Of a stretch of 64,000 bases of DNA, positions 1 through 9,682 are shown piece by piece. The notes under the pieces are model-generated. The model did not search any database. It had not been told where the DNA came from and saw nothing but the letters and a program-made list of their open reading frames with translations. Origin of the DNA: Gallionella sp. (GTDB taxonomy: Bacteria; Pseudomonadota; Gammaproteobacteria; Burkholderiales; Gallionellaceae); NCBI GenBank assembly GCA_030681375.1, contig JAUXWM010000070.1, forward strand, positions 17,865-81,864, read 5' to 3'. How positions within the stretch are numbered: the stretch's first letter is position 1; each line of letters opens with the position of its first letter. A program made the position numbers and the translations under genes.

Positions 1-457
1 GCTCACGCCCCGCGTTGTATTCATCCAGTCTTGCCAGCATGGACAGGGCGGACGTCAGCGCATCGTCTGCCGAGATGGGGAACAAGGCCATGATCGCGTC
101 ACCCATGTACTTGTCTATGATGCCGCGATGCGTGCTGATGACCGGGTTCATCACCGACAGATAGGAATTGATCATGTCGAAGGTTTGTTGCGGTGTCATG
201 CTTTCCGATAGTGAGGTGAAATCGCGTATGTCGGTGAACACGACGGACATGGTCTTTTCAACCTGATCGCCCAGTTCGATATCGAGCAGGCTGGCTTTGC
301 CCAGAAAAGAGATCAGATCGCGCGGCACAAAATGCAGCAGCGTGCGTTCCAGCAGCTTCAGCCGGGCACGCGTACCGGCATGGGCTTCGCGCTCGGCAGC
401 CAGCTCAGATAAGGCATCTTCGGGATGGTCCTCGGGTATGTCAAAACTGGAGATCAT
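1..457 (-). CDS. Class III adenylate/guanylate cyclase catalytic domain protein (partial, C-terminus outside window)
   Basis: Minus-strand translation MISSFDIPEDHPEDAL...LIDFLGKASLLDIELGDQVEKTMSVVFTDIRDFTSLSESMTPQQTFDMINSYLSVMNPVISTHRGIIDKYMGDAIMALFP (read by eye) shows the class III cyclase FTDIRDFT and KYMGDAIMALF motifs; runs off the window edge. Confidence 0.85.
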   Translation of the reverse strand, partial: MISSFDIPEDHPEDALSELAAEREAHAGTRARLKLLERTLLHFVPRDLISFLGKASLLDIELGDQVEKTMSVVFTDIRDFTSLSESMTPQQTFDMINSYLSVMNPVISTHRGIIDKYMGDAIMALFPISADDALTSALSMLARLDEYNAGRE

Positions 458-639
458 GCGTTATTCGATGGCCGCTGCGAGCATCTATTAAGAATGAAGG
501 GGTAGCGCAGTGTTGTACAGGCGGTGATTTGTGTCAACTGTCTTTAGTCGCGAGGCGGGCGGTTGAAGGGAAGTAAGCAGCGTAGCCAGAATGTAATGCA
601 ATGGAATCCGGGACTGTATTCAACTCAAACTGTCCCTGA

Positions 640-824
640 CCCATCCCCACCCCAACCCTCCCCTTGAAGGGGAGGGAGGCCTTTTCGGAATCGCTGGCCA
701 CGCACCAGCCCACCCCAACCCTCCCCTTGAAGGGGGAGGAGGAGGTGTTGGAATCAGCAGGGACATTCGCCTCAACTATACTCTCCCCCCTTCAAGGGGG
801 GAGTTGGAGGGGGGATGGGGGAAG
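640..824. repeat. Three copies of a CCACCCCAACCCTCCCCTTGAAGGGG-type dispersed repeat (two direct, one inverted)
   Basis: Copies at about 640-676 and 709-740, inverted copy at about 782-824 (ctcccccCTTCAAGGGGGGAGTTGGAGGGGGGATGGGG). Confidence 0.8.
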
Positions 825-900
825 AATTTTCCAATGGATAATTTTCGGTAAAGCAAATTCTGGATTGTTTCATTCAGGAATAGGTGATTTATCACCTTTT

Positions 901-938
901 ATTCCGAGGGAAGCCCCTTGCGGGCTCGCAATGACGAG
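901..938. repeat. Possible dispersed short repeat (ATTCCGAGGGAAGCCCCTTGCGGGCTCGCAATGACGAG)
   Basis: Resembles widespread CGTCATTGCGAGC-type intergenic repeats; only one copy in this window. Confidence 0.35.
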
Positions 939-985
939 GTGCGGAGAATTGCCTGTGATTGCCATATTCCGCTAAACTCGGCGCC

Positions 986-3124
986 ATGAAACGACTTGCC
1001 GCTTATTTGTTGCTGACTTTGCTTGCCGCCTGTGAGGGCGGGCTGTGGAATAACCCCTATTCGGCGGCAGAGGCGGGTAAGCCGATACTCTATACCGCAT
1101 TCACGGAACGTCCCAAACATCTTGATCCGGCGCAGGCTTACAGTGAGAACGAGTATGAATTTCTCGCCAATATTTACGCGCCGCCACTGCAATATCATTA
1201 TCTGAAACGCCCCTACCAACTGGTGCCGTTAGCCGCCAGCGCCATGCCGGGTGTGCGTTATCTGGACGCACAGCGCCAACCGTTGCCGGAGACGGCGGCT
1301 GAGGAAAAAATCGCTTACAGCGTGTATGAAATCCATATTAAGCCGGGCATGCGTTTTCAGCCGCATCCCGCTTTTGCGCGTGATGAAAAAGGTGAGCTGG
1401 AATACCTGCATCTGACGCCTGACGATCTACGTGATATTCACGCGCCGGGCGACTTTGCGCATAGCGGCACGCGCATCGTGACATCCGGTGATTACGTAAA
1501 CCAGATCAAAAGGCTGGCGCATCCGCAACTGCATCTGCCGATTTATGGCGTGATGAGCGAATACATCGTCGGACTGAAAGAATATGCAGCGACCCTGCAG
1601 CAGGCGCTGCGCGAGAATCCGGAGGGTTTTCTTGATCTGAGTGCCTATGCGCTGCCCGGTGTCGAAGTGGTCGATGAGACGACCTATCGCATCACCGTTT
1701 ACGGCAAGTATCCGCAGTTTGCCTACTGGCTGGCGATGCCATTTTTTGCGCCTATGCCACAGGAAGTCGAGCTTTTTTATGCGCAAGCCGGTATGAAGGA
1801 GCGCAACCTGACGCTGGACTGGTGGCCGGTGGGCAGCGGTCCTTATTACCTGTCCGAAAACGATCCGAACCGGCGCATGGTGCTCTCCCGTAACCCGTAT
1901 TACAACAGCGAAGGGTATCCGACTGAAGGCGAGGCGGGCGATGCGCTGCTGCTGGCGGATGCGGGCAAGCCATTGCCGCTGATCGAACAGGTGGTTTTTA
2001 CGCTGGAAAAAGAAACCATTCCCTACTGGAATAAATTTTTGCAGGGTTATTACGATGCCTCCGGTATCAGTTCGGACAGCTTCGATCAGGCCGTTCAAGT
2101 CAGCGTCGGCGGCGAAGCCAATGTAACGGACGCGATGCAGGCGCAGGGCATCACGCTGTCCACCTCAGTCGCGACTTCTACGATGTACACCGGCTTCAAC
2201 TGGCTCGACCCGGTGGTGGGGGGAAGCTCGGAAAAGGCGCGCAAGCTGCGCCAGGCTATCGCGATTGCGGTGGACTTCGAGGAGTTCGTTTCCATCTTCG
2301 CCAACGGACGCGGCATCGCGGCGCAATCACCGCTCCCGCCGGGTATCTTCGGCTACCGTGAGGGCGAGGCCGGAATGAATACGGTGGTGTATGACTGGTC
2401 AGCGGGGCAGCCCGTGCGAAAATCCATTGACGAGGCCAGGCGGCTGCTGGCCGAGGCGGGTTATCCGGGCGGCGTGGATGAAAAAACCCGTCAGCCGCTG
2501 GTGATCAATCTGGATACCACCGCCAACGGGGTGGGCAACAAGTCGCGCCTGGACTGGATGCGCAAGCAGTTCGACAAGATTAACGTACAACTGGTGGTGC
2601 GCAGTACCGACTACAACCGCTTCCAGGACAAGATACGCCGGGGCGATACGCAAATGTTCTATTTTGGCTGGAATGCCGATTATCCCGACCCGGAAAACTT
2701 CCTGTTTTTGTTACACGGCGCACAGGCCAAGATGGGTAAAGGCGGCGAGAATGCTGCCAATTACAGCAATCCGGAATACGATAGCCTGTTCGAACAGATG
2801 AAGAACATGGAAAACAGCACCGAGCGTCAGGCTATCATAGCTCGGATGCTGGCGATTCTGCACCGCGATACCCCGTGGCTGTGGGGTTTTCACCCGAAAA
2901 ATTACGTGTTGCAACACGGCTGGCTGCATAACGTGAAGCCCAACGTGATGGCGAACAACAAACTCAAATACTGGCGTGTAGAGGCCGGTCAGCGTGACCC
3001 ACTGCGGGCCGAGTGGAATCAGCCCGGTCTGTGGCCGCTGTGGCTGGGAATAGTGGCGTTGCTGTTGTCTGCCGGATGGGTTTGGCGGGTGCTGCGCACG
3101 CGTGAGAACGCGCGCAGCGGGTGA
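986..3124 (+). CDS. ABC transporter substrate-binding lipoprotein (peptide/oligopeptide family, SBP_bac_5)
   Basis: MKRLAAYLLLTLLAACEG lipoprotein signal; peptide-binding architecture; followed by two permease genes. ATG at 986 preferred over the track start at 959. Confidence 0.85.
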   Translation: MKRLAAYLLLTLLAACEGGLWNNPYSAAEAGKPILYTAFTERPKHLDPAQAYSENEYEFLANIYAPPLQYHYLKRPYQLVPLAASAMPGVRYLDAQRQPLPETAAEEKIAYSVYEIHIKPGMRFQPHPAFARDEKGELEYLHLTPDDLRDIHAPGDFAHSGTRIVTSGDYVNQIKRLAHPQLHLPIYGVMSEYIVGLKEYAATLQQALRENPEGFLDLSAYALPGVEVVDETTYRITVYGKYPQFAYWLAMPFFAPMPQEVELFYAQAGMKERNLTLDWWPVGSGPYYLSENDPNRRMVLSRNPYYNSEGYPTEGEAGDALLLADAGKPLPLIEQVVFTLEKETIPYWNKFLQGYYDASGISSDSFDQAVQVSVGGEANVTDAMQAQGITLSTSVATSTMYTGFNWLDPVVGGSSEKARKLRQAIAIAVDFEEFVSIFANGRGIAAQSPLPPGIFGYREGEAGMNTVVYDWSAGQPVRKSIDEARRLLAEAGYPGGVDEKTRQPLVINLDTTANGVGNKSRLDWMRKQFDKINVQLVVRSTDYNRFQDKIRRGDTQMFYFGWNADYPDPENFLFLLHGAQAKMGKGGENAANYSNPEYDSLFEQMKNMENSTERQAIIARMLAILHRDTPWLWGFHPKNYVLQHGWLHNVKPNVMANNKLKYWRVEAGQRDPLRAEWNQPGLWPLWLGIVALLLSAGWVWRVLRTRENARSG

Positions 3125-3508
3125 TTATTTCGCCTCGTTCATCATCAGTATGATTTTTTCTTCGACTTCTTTGGCAACCTGAGTTAACGCCGGGTCTTGC
3201 GACAGCGCGGAAAGCATTTGAGCCGGGCTGATCATGCCGATTTTGGTTTTGCCTTTTTCCGTGTAAACCGATATGCGGCACGGCAATGCCATGTTCAGGC
3301 GCATGTCGCTGGCCAGCACTTTGGCCGCTTGTCCGGGATTGCATACTTCGAATACATTGCAATTTTCCTCAAAGGCTATGCCCTTGCCGCGCAATGTGTT
3401 GCCTATGTTGTGTACGTGCAGCACGCCGAAGCTGTGATGCTTGACGGCGGATTCAAGATCTGTCGATGCCTGTTCGAATGACTTGTCTGTTTCAACGATG
3501 TAATACAT
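3125..3508 (-). CDS. DUF302 domain-containing protein
   Basis: MYYIVETDKSFEQASTDLESAVKHHSFGVLHVHNIGNTLRGKG matches the DUF302 pattern; opposite strand to the ABC operon. Confidence 0.8.
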   Translation of the reverse strand: MYYIVETDKSFEQASTDLESAVKHHSFGVLHVHNIGNTLRGKGIAFEENCNVFEVCNPGQAAKVLASDMRLNMALPCRISVYTEKGKTKIGMISPAQMLSALSQDPALTQVAKEVEEKIILMMNEAK

Positions 3509-3636
3509 GAAATCCCCTTTGATAGATTAACCCTGCCAGGTTGCAGGAGCTGAAAAGCGCTATTTTTGCCGGATGCATTTTCCGTCACGTGTCACTGTTT
3601 GGCAATTCAATATTTGCCCGTACAATACGCGCACTC

Positions 3637-4614
3637 ATGATCGCCTACCTTATCCGCCGCATTCTTTACGCCATTCCGATTCTCATTGGGGTGAATCTGC
3701 TCACGTTTGCGCTGTTTTTTGTGGTGAATACGCCGGATGACATGGCGCGCATGCAGCTGGGTGTCAAACGCGTGACGCCGGAAGCGATCGAGAAATGGAA
3801 ACTGCAGCACGGTTATGACAAGCCGATGATGATCAACAGCGCGGCGGCCGGCATCGGCAAGCTCACCGATACGATTTTCTGGCAGAAGTCCGCCAGCATG
3901 TTCGTGCTGGACTTCGGCTATTCCGATGACGGGCGCAGTATTTCGCGCGAAATCGCCACGCGCATGGGGCCCAGTCTGGCGATTGCCTTGCCGACATTTT
4001 TGATTGGATTGATTATTTATGTCAGCTTTGCCTTGCTGATGACGCTGTTCCGCGCCACCGCGCTGGACATCGCAGGTGTGGCCTTGTGCGTATTGTTGAT
4101 GTCTATTTCCGGCCTGTTTTATATCATCGGCGGGCAATTTCTTATTAGTAAGTTGTGGCATCTGGTGCCGATTTCCGGCTATGACGGCGGCCTGAACAGC
4201 TTCAAATTTGTGGTGCTGCCCATTGCGATCGGTGTGATTGGCGGCATAGGCTCCAGCAGTCGCTGGTATCGCACCATCTTTCTGGAAGAGATTGGCAAGG
4301 ACTACGCGCGTACTGCGCGTGCCAAGGGTTTATCTGAATTGCGCGTGCTGTTCACCCATGTGCTCAAGAATGCGATGATTCCGATTCTGACCGGCGTAGT
4401 GGTGGTGATCCCCTTGCTGTTCATGGGCAGTTTGCTCACCGAGTCGTTTTTCGGTATTCCGGGTCTGGGCAGCTATACGATAGATGCGATTAATGCCCAG
4501 GATTTCTCGGTGGTGCGTGCGATGGTGTTCCTGGGTTCACTGCTGTACATCGTCGGACTGATACTCACCGATATTTCGTACACAATGGTCGATCCACGGG
4601 TGCGGCTGCAATGA
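3637..4614 (+). CDS. ABC transporter permease (OppB/YejB-like)
   Basis: MIAYLIRRILYAIPILIGVNLLTF start, binding-protein-dependent permease signature (RTARAKGLSE), multiple TM segments. Confidence 0.85.
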   Translation: MIAYLIRRILYAIPILIGVNLLTFALFFVVNTPDDMARMQLGVKRVTPEAIEKWKLQHGYDKPMMINSAAAGIGKLTDTIFWQKSASMFVLDFGYSDDGRSISREIATRMGPSLAIALPTFLIGLIIYVSFALLMTLFRATALDIAGVALCVLLMSISGLFYIIGGQFLISKLWHLVPISGYDGGLNSFKFVVLPIAIGVIGGIGSSSRWYRTIFLEEIGKDYARTARAKGLSELRVLFTHVLKNAMIPILTGVVVVIPLLFMGSLLTESFFGIPGLGSYTIDAINAQDFSVVRAMVFLGSLLYIVGLILTDISYTMVDPRVRLQ

Positions 4615-4645
4615 TCAAAAAAGATTGGCGCGAGGTTTTGGGCTT

Positions 4646-6013
4646 ATGAGTTTCATGCCCGTCATTTTGTGGAGCGATGCGCTGGTGTTTCTGCTGCTGG
4701 CCGCGTGCGCTGCTGTAACCTGGTATGTGCGCCGTCAGGAGCATTTGCTGCTGCCTTGGCGGCGCGTGGCGCAAAGCGGTGTGGCGATGGTCTCCTTGCT
4801 GGTGCTGTCGCTTTTTCTGCTGGTGGGCGGGCTGGACACGCTGCACTACCGGGTTGCGTTGCAGGATAAAAATGGCGGCCAGACGGTGTATTCGCCTGAA
4901 GTGCTGAGCGTATTCGATAAACTGGTCGAGCCGCTGCGATTGCACACCGAGAAGACCTATTCCGCGCCGCTGGCAGTGACGCTCTATGCGAAGGAAAGCA
5001 TTACCGATGCACAGGGGCGCGTGGTGCGCGAGTATCCCAGATTGCAATACGGCGGGGCGCATCTGAGTGACGCCGCGCAGCGCAACGGCGATGTCATGCG
5101 GCGGGCGTTGACCGGCGCGCTGGCGGGGTTGCTGGTTGCAGGGGTGTTCTGCGTAGGGTGGGCGCGTTGTTTGCCCACGCGTGGGGAATCAGGCGGTGGG
5201 CAATTCTGCCCACCCTACCGGAGCATGCTCGTCATCGCCGCGCTGATCGGCATGACCGCCAACCTCGCCGCTGTCTATCACGTGTTGGGCACCGATAAGG
5301 TCGGTCAGGATGTGTTGTATCTGGCACTCAAGAGCATACGCACCGGATTGATTATCGGCACGGTGACCACGCTGGTGACCTTGCCGCTGGCGCTGTTTCT
5401 GGGGGTGGCGGCGGGTTATTTTAGAGGCTGGGTAGATGATGTGATCCAGTACGTCTATACGGTGCTGAGTTCCATCCCCAGCGTGTTGCTGATCGCGGCG
5501 GCGGTGCTGATGATGCAGGTAACCATAGACACGCATCCCGACTGGTTCGATACCGCAGCTTCGCGCGCCGACCTCAGGCTGGTGTTCCTATGCCTCATTC
5601 TGGGTATGACCAGCTGGACCGGGCTGTGCCGTTTGCTGCGCGGTGAGACGCTCAAGTTGCGTGAAATGGAATATATTCAGGCGGCTCAATCGTTTGGTGT
5701 GTCGTCTTTGCGAATTTTGTCGCGCCACATCATGCCGAATGTGATGCACATTATCTTGATCGCATTGGTGATGGATTTCTCTGCACTGGTGCTGGCCGAG
5801 GCGGTGCTGTCCTATGTCGGCGTGGGCGTGGATCCTTCGATGATCAGTTTCGGCACCATGATCAACGGCGCGCGGCTGGAAATGGCGCGTGAACCGATGG
5901 TGTGGTGGGCGCTGGCCGCCGCGTTCGGCTTCATGCTGGTGCTGGTGCTGGCGGCAAACTTATTCGCCGACGCGGTGCGTGATGCGTTCGATCCGCGATT
6001 GAATAGGACGTAA
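4646..6013 (+). CDS. ABC transporter permease (OppC/YejE-like)
   Basis: C-terminal permease region (YIQAAQSFGVSSLRILSRHIMPNVMHIIL, AEAVLSYVGVGVDPS); ATG at 4646 or TTG at 4625. Confidence 0.8.
   Translation: MSFMPVILWSDALVFLLLAACAAVTWYVRRQEHLLLPWRRVAQSGVAMVSLLVLSLFLLVGGLDTLHYRVALQDKNGGQTVYSPEVLSVFDKLVEPLRLHTEKTYSAPLAVTLYAKESITDAQGRVVREYPRLQYGGAHLSDAAQRNGDVMRRALTGALAGLLVAGVFCVGWARCLPTRGESGGGQFCPPYRSMLVIAALIGMTANLAAVYHVLGTDKVGQDVLYLALKSIRTGLIIGTVTTLVTLPLALFLGVAAGYFRGWVDDVIQYVYTVLSSIPSVLLIAAAVLMMQVTIDTHPDWFDTAASRADLRLVFLCLILGMTSWTGLCRLLRGETLKLREMEYIQAAQSFGVSSLRILSRHIMPNVMHIILIALVMDFSALVLAEAVLSYVGVGVDPSMISFGTMINGARLEMAREPMVWWALAAAFGFMLVLVLAANLFADAVRDAFDPRLNRT
5153..5218. repeat. Palindromic repeat (GTAGGGTGGGC...GCCCACCCTAC) inside the permease gene
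   Basis: 11-bp perfect terminal inverted repeats at 5153-5163 and 5208-5218; total 66 bp, a multiple of 3. Confidence 0.8.
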
Positions 6014-6325
6014 TTGCGCGGTTTGCCGCGCAACATCCGTGTCGTATGCGCGGCGCTGACAGATGCTTTTAGCTGCTTTTTCCGTCTGACTTTTTGGCTT
6101 TTGCTTATTAAGATTTTGTTTCATGTGTTATCCTTCGTCGCGGTTAAAATAGTGGAATTCCCCGGAAATTTTCAGAGGATTATCTGGAAGCCGGCTGAAG
6201 CCGCTATATGACAACGATTGCAGGGTGTGAGAGGTATGGTTTGAATTGCAACGCCATCAAGCGTGAGAATTCGAGTTCTCTCTTGCATCAGCATCCCATT
6301 CAAATTCAATTCAAGGAAATACAGC

Positions 6326-7624
6326 ATGCCCAGCGTAGAAACTGTGAGCGCGTTAGAACGTCGCCTGAACGCATCCATTCCCCAACAAGCCCTTAGTGGC
6401 CAAATTGCTGCACGCTTGAAACATTTCGGGCGTACCGCAAAAATACCCGGATTCCGTCCCGGTAAAATCCCGACAAAAATTCTGGATCAGCACTTTGGTG
6501 CACAGGCGCGTCAGGAGTCGCTGAGTGATATTGTGCAGCGTGCGTTTATCGAAGCCGTGCAGGCCAATGCCTTGAAAGTGGCGGGTGATCCGTCATTTGA
6601 AATTCTGACTAATAATCTGGATGCTGACGAGATTGAATACAGCGCGACTTTCGAGGTTTATCCCGAGGTGGTGTTGGGCGATGTGGGCGGCGAATCAGTA
6701 GAACGTTCGACGTATGAATTGAGCCAGACTGATGTGGATAACACCATTGCCACTTTGCGCAAGCAACGCGCAACATACGAGGCGGTTACGCGTGCGGCTC
6801 AGAATGACGATAAAGTTGTGATTGACTTCGTCGGCAAGCTGGACGGAGTGGTATTTCAAGGTGGTGAAGCCAAGGAATATCCAGTCACGCTGGGTTCGGG
6901 ACGCATGCTGCCGGAATTTGAGGCGGCTATCGCCGGCATGAATATCGGTGAAGTTAAATCGTTTGACATGACTTTCCCGGAAAATTATCACGGCAAGGAT
7001 GTGGCGGGTAAGCAAGTTACCTTCACCATTACGCTGAATAGTGTCGAAGCGCCGGTGTTGCCTGAAGTGGATGCGGAATTTGCCAAGGCTGTCGGCGTCG
7101 CTGATGGGGATGTGGTTAAGCTGGAACAGGAAATTCGCAGCAATCTGGAGCGTGAAGTGACACGCCGCCTGAAGGGGCGCAACAAGGAAGTTGCCATGGA
7201 TGCGCTGCTGAATGTTGCACAATTCGATTTGCCCAAGGCACTGGTGCAATGGGAGTCGCAGCGTCTGATGCAGCAAACCGCGCAGGAAATGGAGCAGCGC
7301 GGCATGACGACCAAGAATATGCAGCTGCCCTTGGAATTGTTCCGCGAGCGCGCTGAAAAACGCGTTAAGCTGGGTCTGATTCTGGCTGAGTTGGTGGAAA
7401 AGTTTGATTTAAAGGCACAGCCTGAGAAAGTTCGTGCGCTGGTTGAAGACTATGCGCAGAGTTTTGATCATCCTGAAGAGGTGGTGCGCTGGTACTACGC
7501 TGACCCTGCACGCTATCAGGAAATAGAAAATCTGGTGCTGGAAGAAAATACCGTGGATTGGGTGTTTTCCCGCGCTCAGGTGACTGATAAGCCTGTGGAG
7601 TTTGCAGAATTGATGGGGAACTAG
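6326..7624 (+). CDS. tig: Trigger factor
   Basis: Ribosome-binding region [12 protein letters not shown] domain, directly upstream of clpP/clpX; ATG at 6326. Confidence 0.95.
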   Translation: MPSVETVSALERRLNASIPQQALSGQIAARLKHFGRTAKIPGFRPGKIPTKILDQHFGAQARQESLSDIVQRAFIEAVQANALKVAGDPSFEILTNNLDADEIEYSATFEVYPEVVLGDVGGESVERSTYELSQTDVDNTIATLRKQRATYEAVTRAAQNDDKVVIDFVGKLDGVVFQGGEAKEYPVTLGSGRMLPEFEAAIAGMNIGEVKSFDMTFPENYHGKDVAGKQVTFTITLNSVEAPVLPEVDAEFAKAVGVADGDVVKLEQEIRSNLEREVTRRLKGRNKEVAMDALLNVAQFDLPKALVQWESQRLMQQTAQEMEQRGMTTKNMQLPLELFRERAEKRVKLGLILAELVEKFDLKAQPEKVRALVEDYAQSFDHPEEVVRWYYADPARYQEIENLVLEENTVDWVFSRAQVTDKPVEFAELMGN

Positions 7625-7625
7625 C

Positions 7626-8261
7626 ATGCCTTACCACGAAAATTCTCTGTCCGGACACCGGCAAGAGACGCAAAATATCGGCATGATCCCAATGGTTGTT
7701 GAAACCAGTGGTCGCGGTGAGCGGGCCTACGATATTTACTCGCGTCTGCTTAAGGAGCGCGTGGTGTTTTTGGTGGGTGAGGTTAACGATCACAGCGCGA
7801 ATCTGATTGTGGCGCAATTGTTATTTCTGGAGTCCGAGAATCCCGATAAGGACATCCATTTGTACATCAATTCGCCGGGTGGTTCGGTGACTGCAGGCAT
7901 GGCAATCTACGATACCATGCAATTCATCAAGCCTGATGTCAGCACGCTGTGTATCGGGCAAGCGGCCAGTATGGGCGCGTTCCTGTTGACGGCCGGCGAG
8001 AAGGGCAAGCGTTTCTGTCTGCCTAATTCGCGTGTGATGATCCATCAGCCACTGGGCGGGTTCCGCGGGCAGGCTTCGGATATTGAGATTCATGCGAGAG
8101 AAATTCTTTATTTGAAGCAGAAACTTAATCAGATGCTGGCGCAGCATACCGGTAAAACTGTCGAGGAAATCGAGCGTGACACAGATCGCGACAATTTCCT
8201 GAGTGCGGCGGATGCCGTGACATATGGCCTGGTTGACCAAGTGCTTGATAAACGTATTTAA
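7626..8261 (+). CDS. clpP: ATP-dependent Clp protease proteolytic subunit
   Basis: [29 protein letters not shown]; active-site [11 protein letters not shown] and MIHQPLGG. Confidence 0.97.
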   Translation: MPYHENSLSGHRQETQNIGMIPMVVETSGRGERAYDIYSRLLKERVVFLVGEVNDHSANLIVAQLLFLESENPDKDIHLYINSPGGSVTAGMAIYDTMQFIKPDVSTLCIGQAASMGAFLLTAGEKGKRFCLPNSRVMIHQPLGGFRGQASDIEIHAREILYLKQKLNQMLAQHTGKTVEEIERDTDRDNFLSAADAVTYGLVDQVLDKRI

Positions 8262-8288
8262 AGACAGCTTGATGAAAGGTGAGTCGAT

Positions 8289-9539
8289 ATGACCAGCGAT
8301 AAAAAATCAGGTGAAAAATTACTTTATTGTTCATTCTGCGGCAAGAGCCAGCATGAAGTTCGTAAACTGATTGCGGGGCCATCGGTATTCGTGTGTGATG
8401 AGTGCATTACCCTGTGTAATGACATCATGCGTGAAGAGTTGCAGGGTGAGACAGCCAAAGGTGAAAAGACCGACCTGCCTGTACCCAAGGAAATTTGCGC
8501 GACACTGGATGAGTATGTCATCGGTCAGGAACGCGCGAAACGCATTCTTTCCGTCGCGGTGTACAACCACTACAAACGCCTCAAATGCAATGTCAATGAT
8601 GGTGTAGAGCTGTCCAAGAGCAATATTTTGCTGGTGGGGCCAACCGGTTCCGGTAAAACGCTGCTGGCGCAAACGCTGGCTCGCATGCTGGATGTGCCCT
8701 TTGTGATGGCGGATGCGACCACGCTGACTGAAGCGGGCTACGTGGGCGAAGACGTTGAAAACATCATACAAAAGCTGTTGCAGGCTTGTGACTACAACGT
8801 TGAGAAGGCGCAGCGCGGCATAGTGTATGTGGATGAAATCGATAAGATTTCACGCAAATCGGACAATCCCTCGATTACTCGTGATGTATCCGGTGAAGGT
8901 GTGCAGCAGGCCTTGCTCAAGTTGATTGAGGGCACCAAGGCTTCGATTCCGCCGCAAGGTGGACGCAAGCATCCGAATACGGAATTCCTGCAGGTGGACA
9001 CCACTAATATACTGTTTATTTGCGGCGGTGCGTTTGACGGTTTGGAAAAGGTCATACGCAATCGTTCTGCCAAGGCCGGTATCGGTTTCGGCGCGACTGT
9101 GCGTTCCGTGGATGAACGCAAGACGGGTGAAACGTTGCGTGATGTGGAGCCTGAAGACTTGGTCAAGTTTGGCTTGATCCCCGAATTTGTCGGGCGCTTG
9201 CCGGTTGTGGCCACGCTGGAAGAGTTGGATGAGGCGGCGATGCAGCAAATTCTGACCGAGCCCAAAAACGCACTGACCAAACAGTATCACAAGCTGTTTG
9301 CGATGGAAGGGGTGGAGCTGGAGTTTCGCGAAGGCGCATTGCTGGGCATTGCCAAAAAAGCCCTGTCACGCAAGACCGGCGCGCGCGGTTTGCGCTCGAT
9401 TCTGGAGCAGGCGCTGCTGGACGTGATGTTCGATCTGCCTTCAATGGATAATGTCAGCAAAGTGGTGTTGGACGAACCCGGTTCTACGGGCGAATTCAAA
9501 CCCATCATTGTGTACGCGGATACGCACAAGGCTGCTTAA
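8289..9539 (+). CDS. clpX: ATP-dependent Clp protease ATP-binding subunit ClpX
   Basis: Zinc-finger N-terminus [18 protein letters not shown], Walker A GPTGSGKT. Confidence 0.97.
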   Translation: MTSDKKSGEKLLYCSFCGKSQHEVRKLIAGPSVFVCDECITLCNDIMREELQGETAKGEKTDLPVPKEICATLDEYVIGQERAKRILSVAVYNHYKRLKCNVNDGVELSKSNILLVGPTGSGKTLLAQTLARMLDVPFVMADATTLTEAGYVGEDVENIIQKLLQACDYNVEKAQRGIVYVDEIDKISRKSDNPSITRDVSGEGVQQALLKLIEGTKASIPPQGGRKHPNTEFLQVDTTNILFICGGAFDGLEKVIRNRSAKAGIGFGATVRSVDERKTGETLRDVEPEDLVKFGLIPEFVGRLPVVATLEELDEAAMQQILTEPKNALTKQYHKLFAMEGVELEFREGALLGIAKKALSRKTGARGLRSILEQALLDVMFDLPSMDNVSKVVLDEPGSTGEFKPIIVYADTHKAA

Positions 9540-9562
9540 TCCATCAGGCTGACTGTCGCTTG

Positions 9563-9602
9563 AAAAATTCGGAAGCCGGTTGTAAGCGGTTTCCGGATTT
9601 TT
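9563..9602 (+). terminator. Putative Rho-independent terminator after clpX
   Basis: AAAAATtCGGAAgCCG - loop - CGGtTTCCGgATTTTT imperfect hairpin with T-tract. Confidence 0.5.
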
Positions 9603-9682
9603 CATTCATCTTGTCCCGATAGGGGTTGAATTTGCTCAGGCTACCCCCATGTAGCCCTCCTGACAACGAATAGGTTATTGCC

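Noticed and set aside
664-975. 103-aa plus-strand ORF in the ORF track
   Set aside because: It translates the GC-rich repeat cluster (PTPTLPLKGEEE); no SD and no family resemblance.
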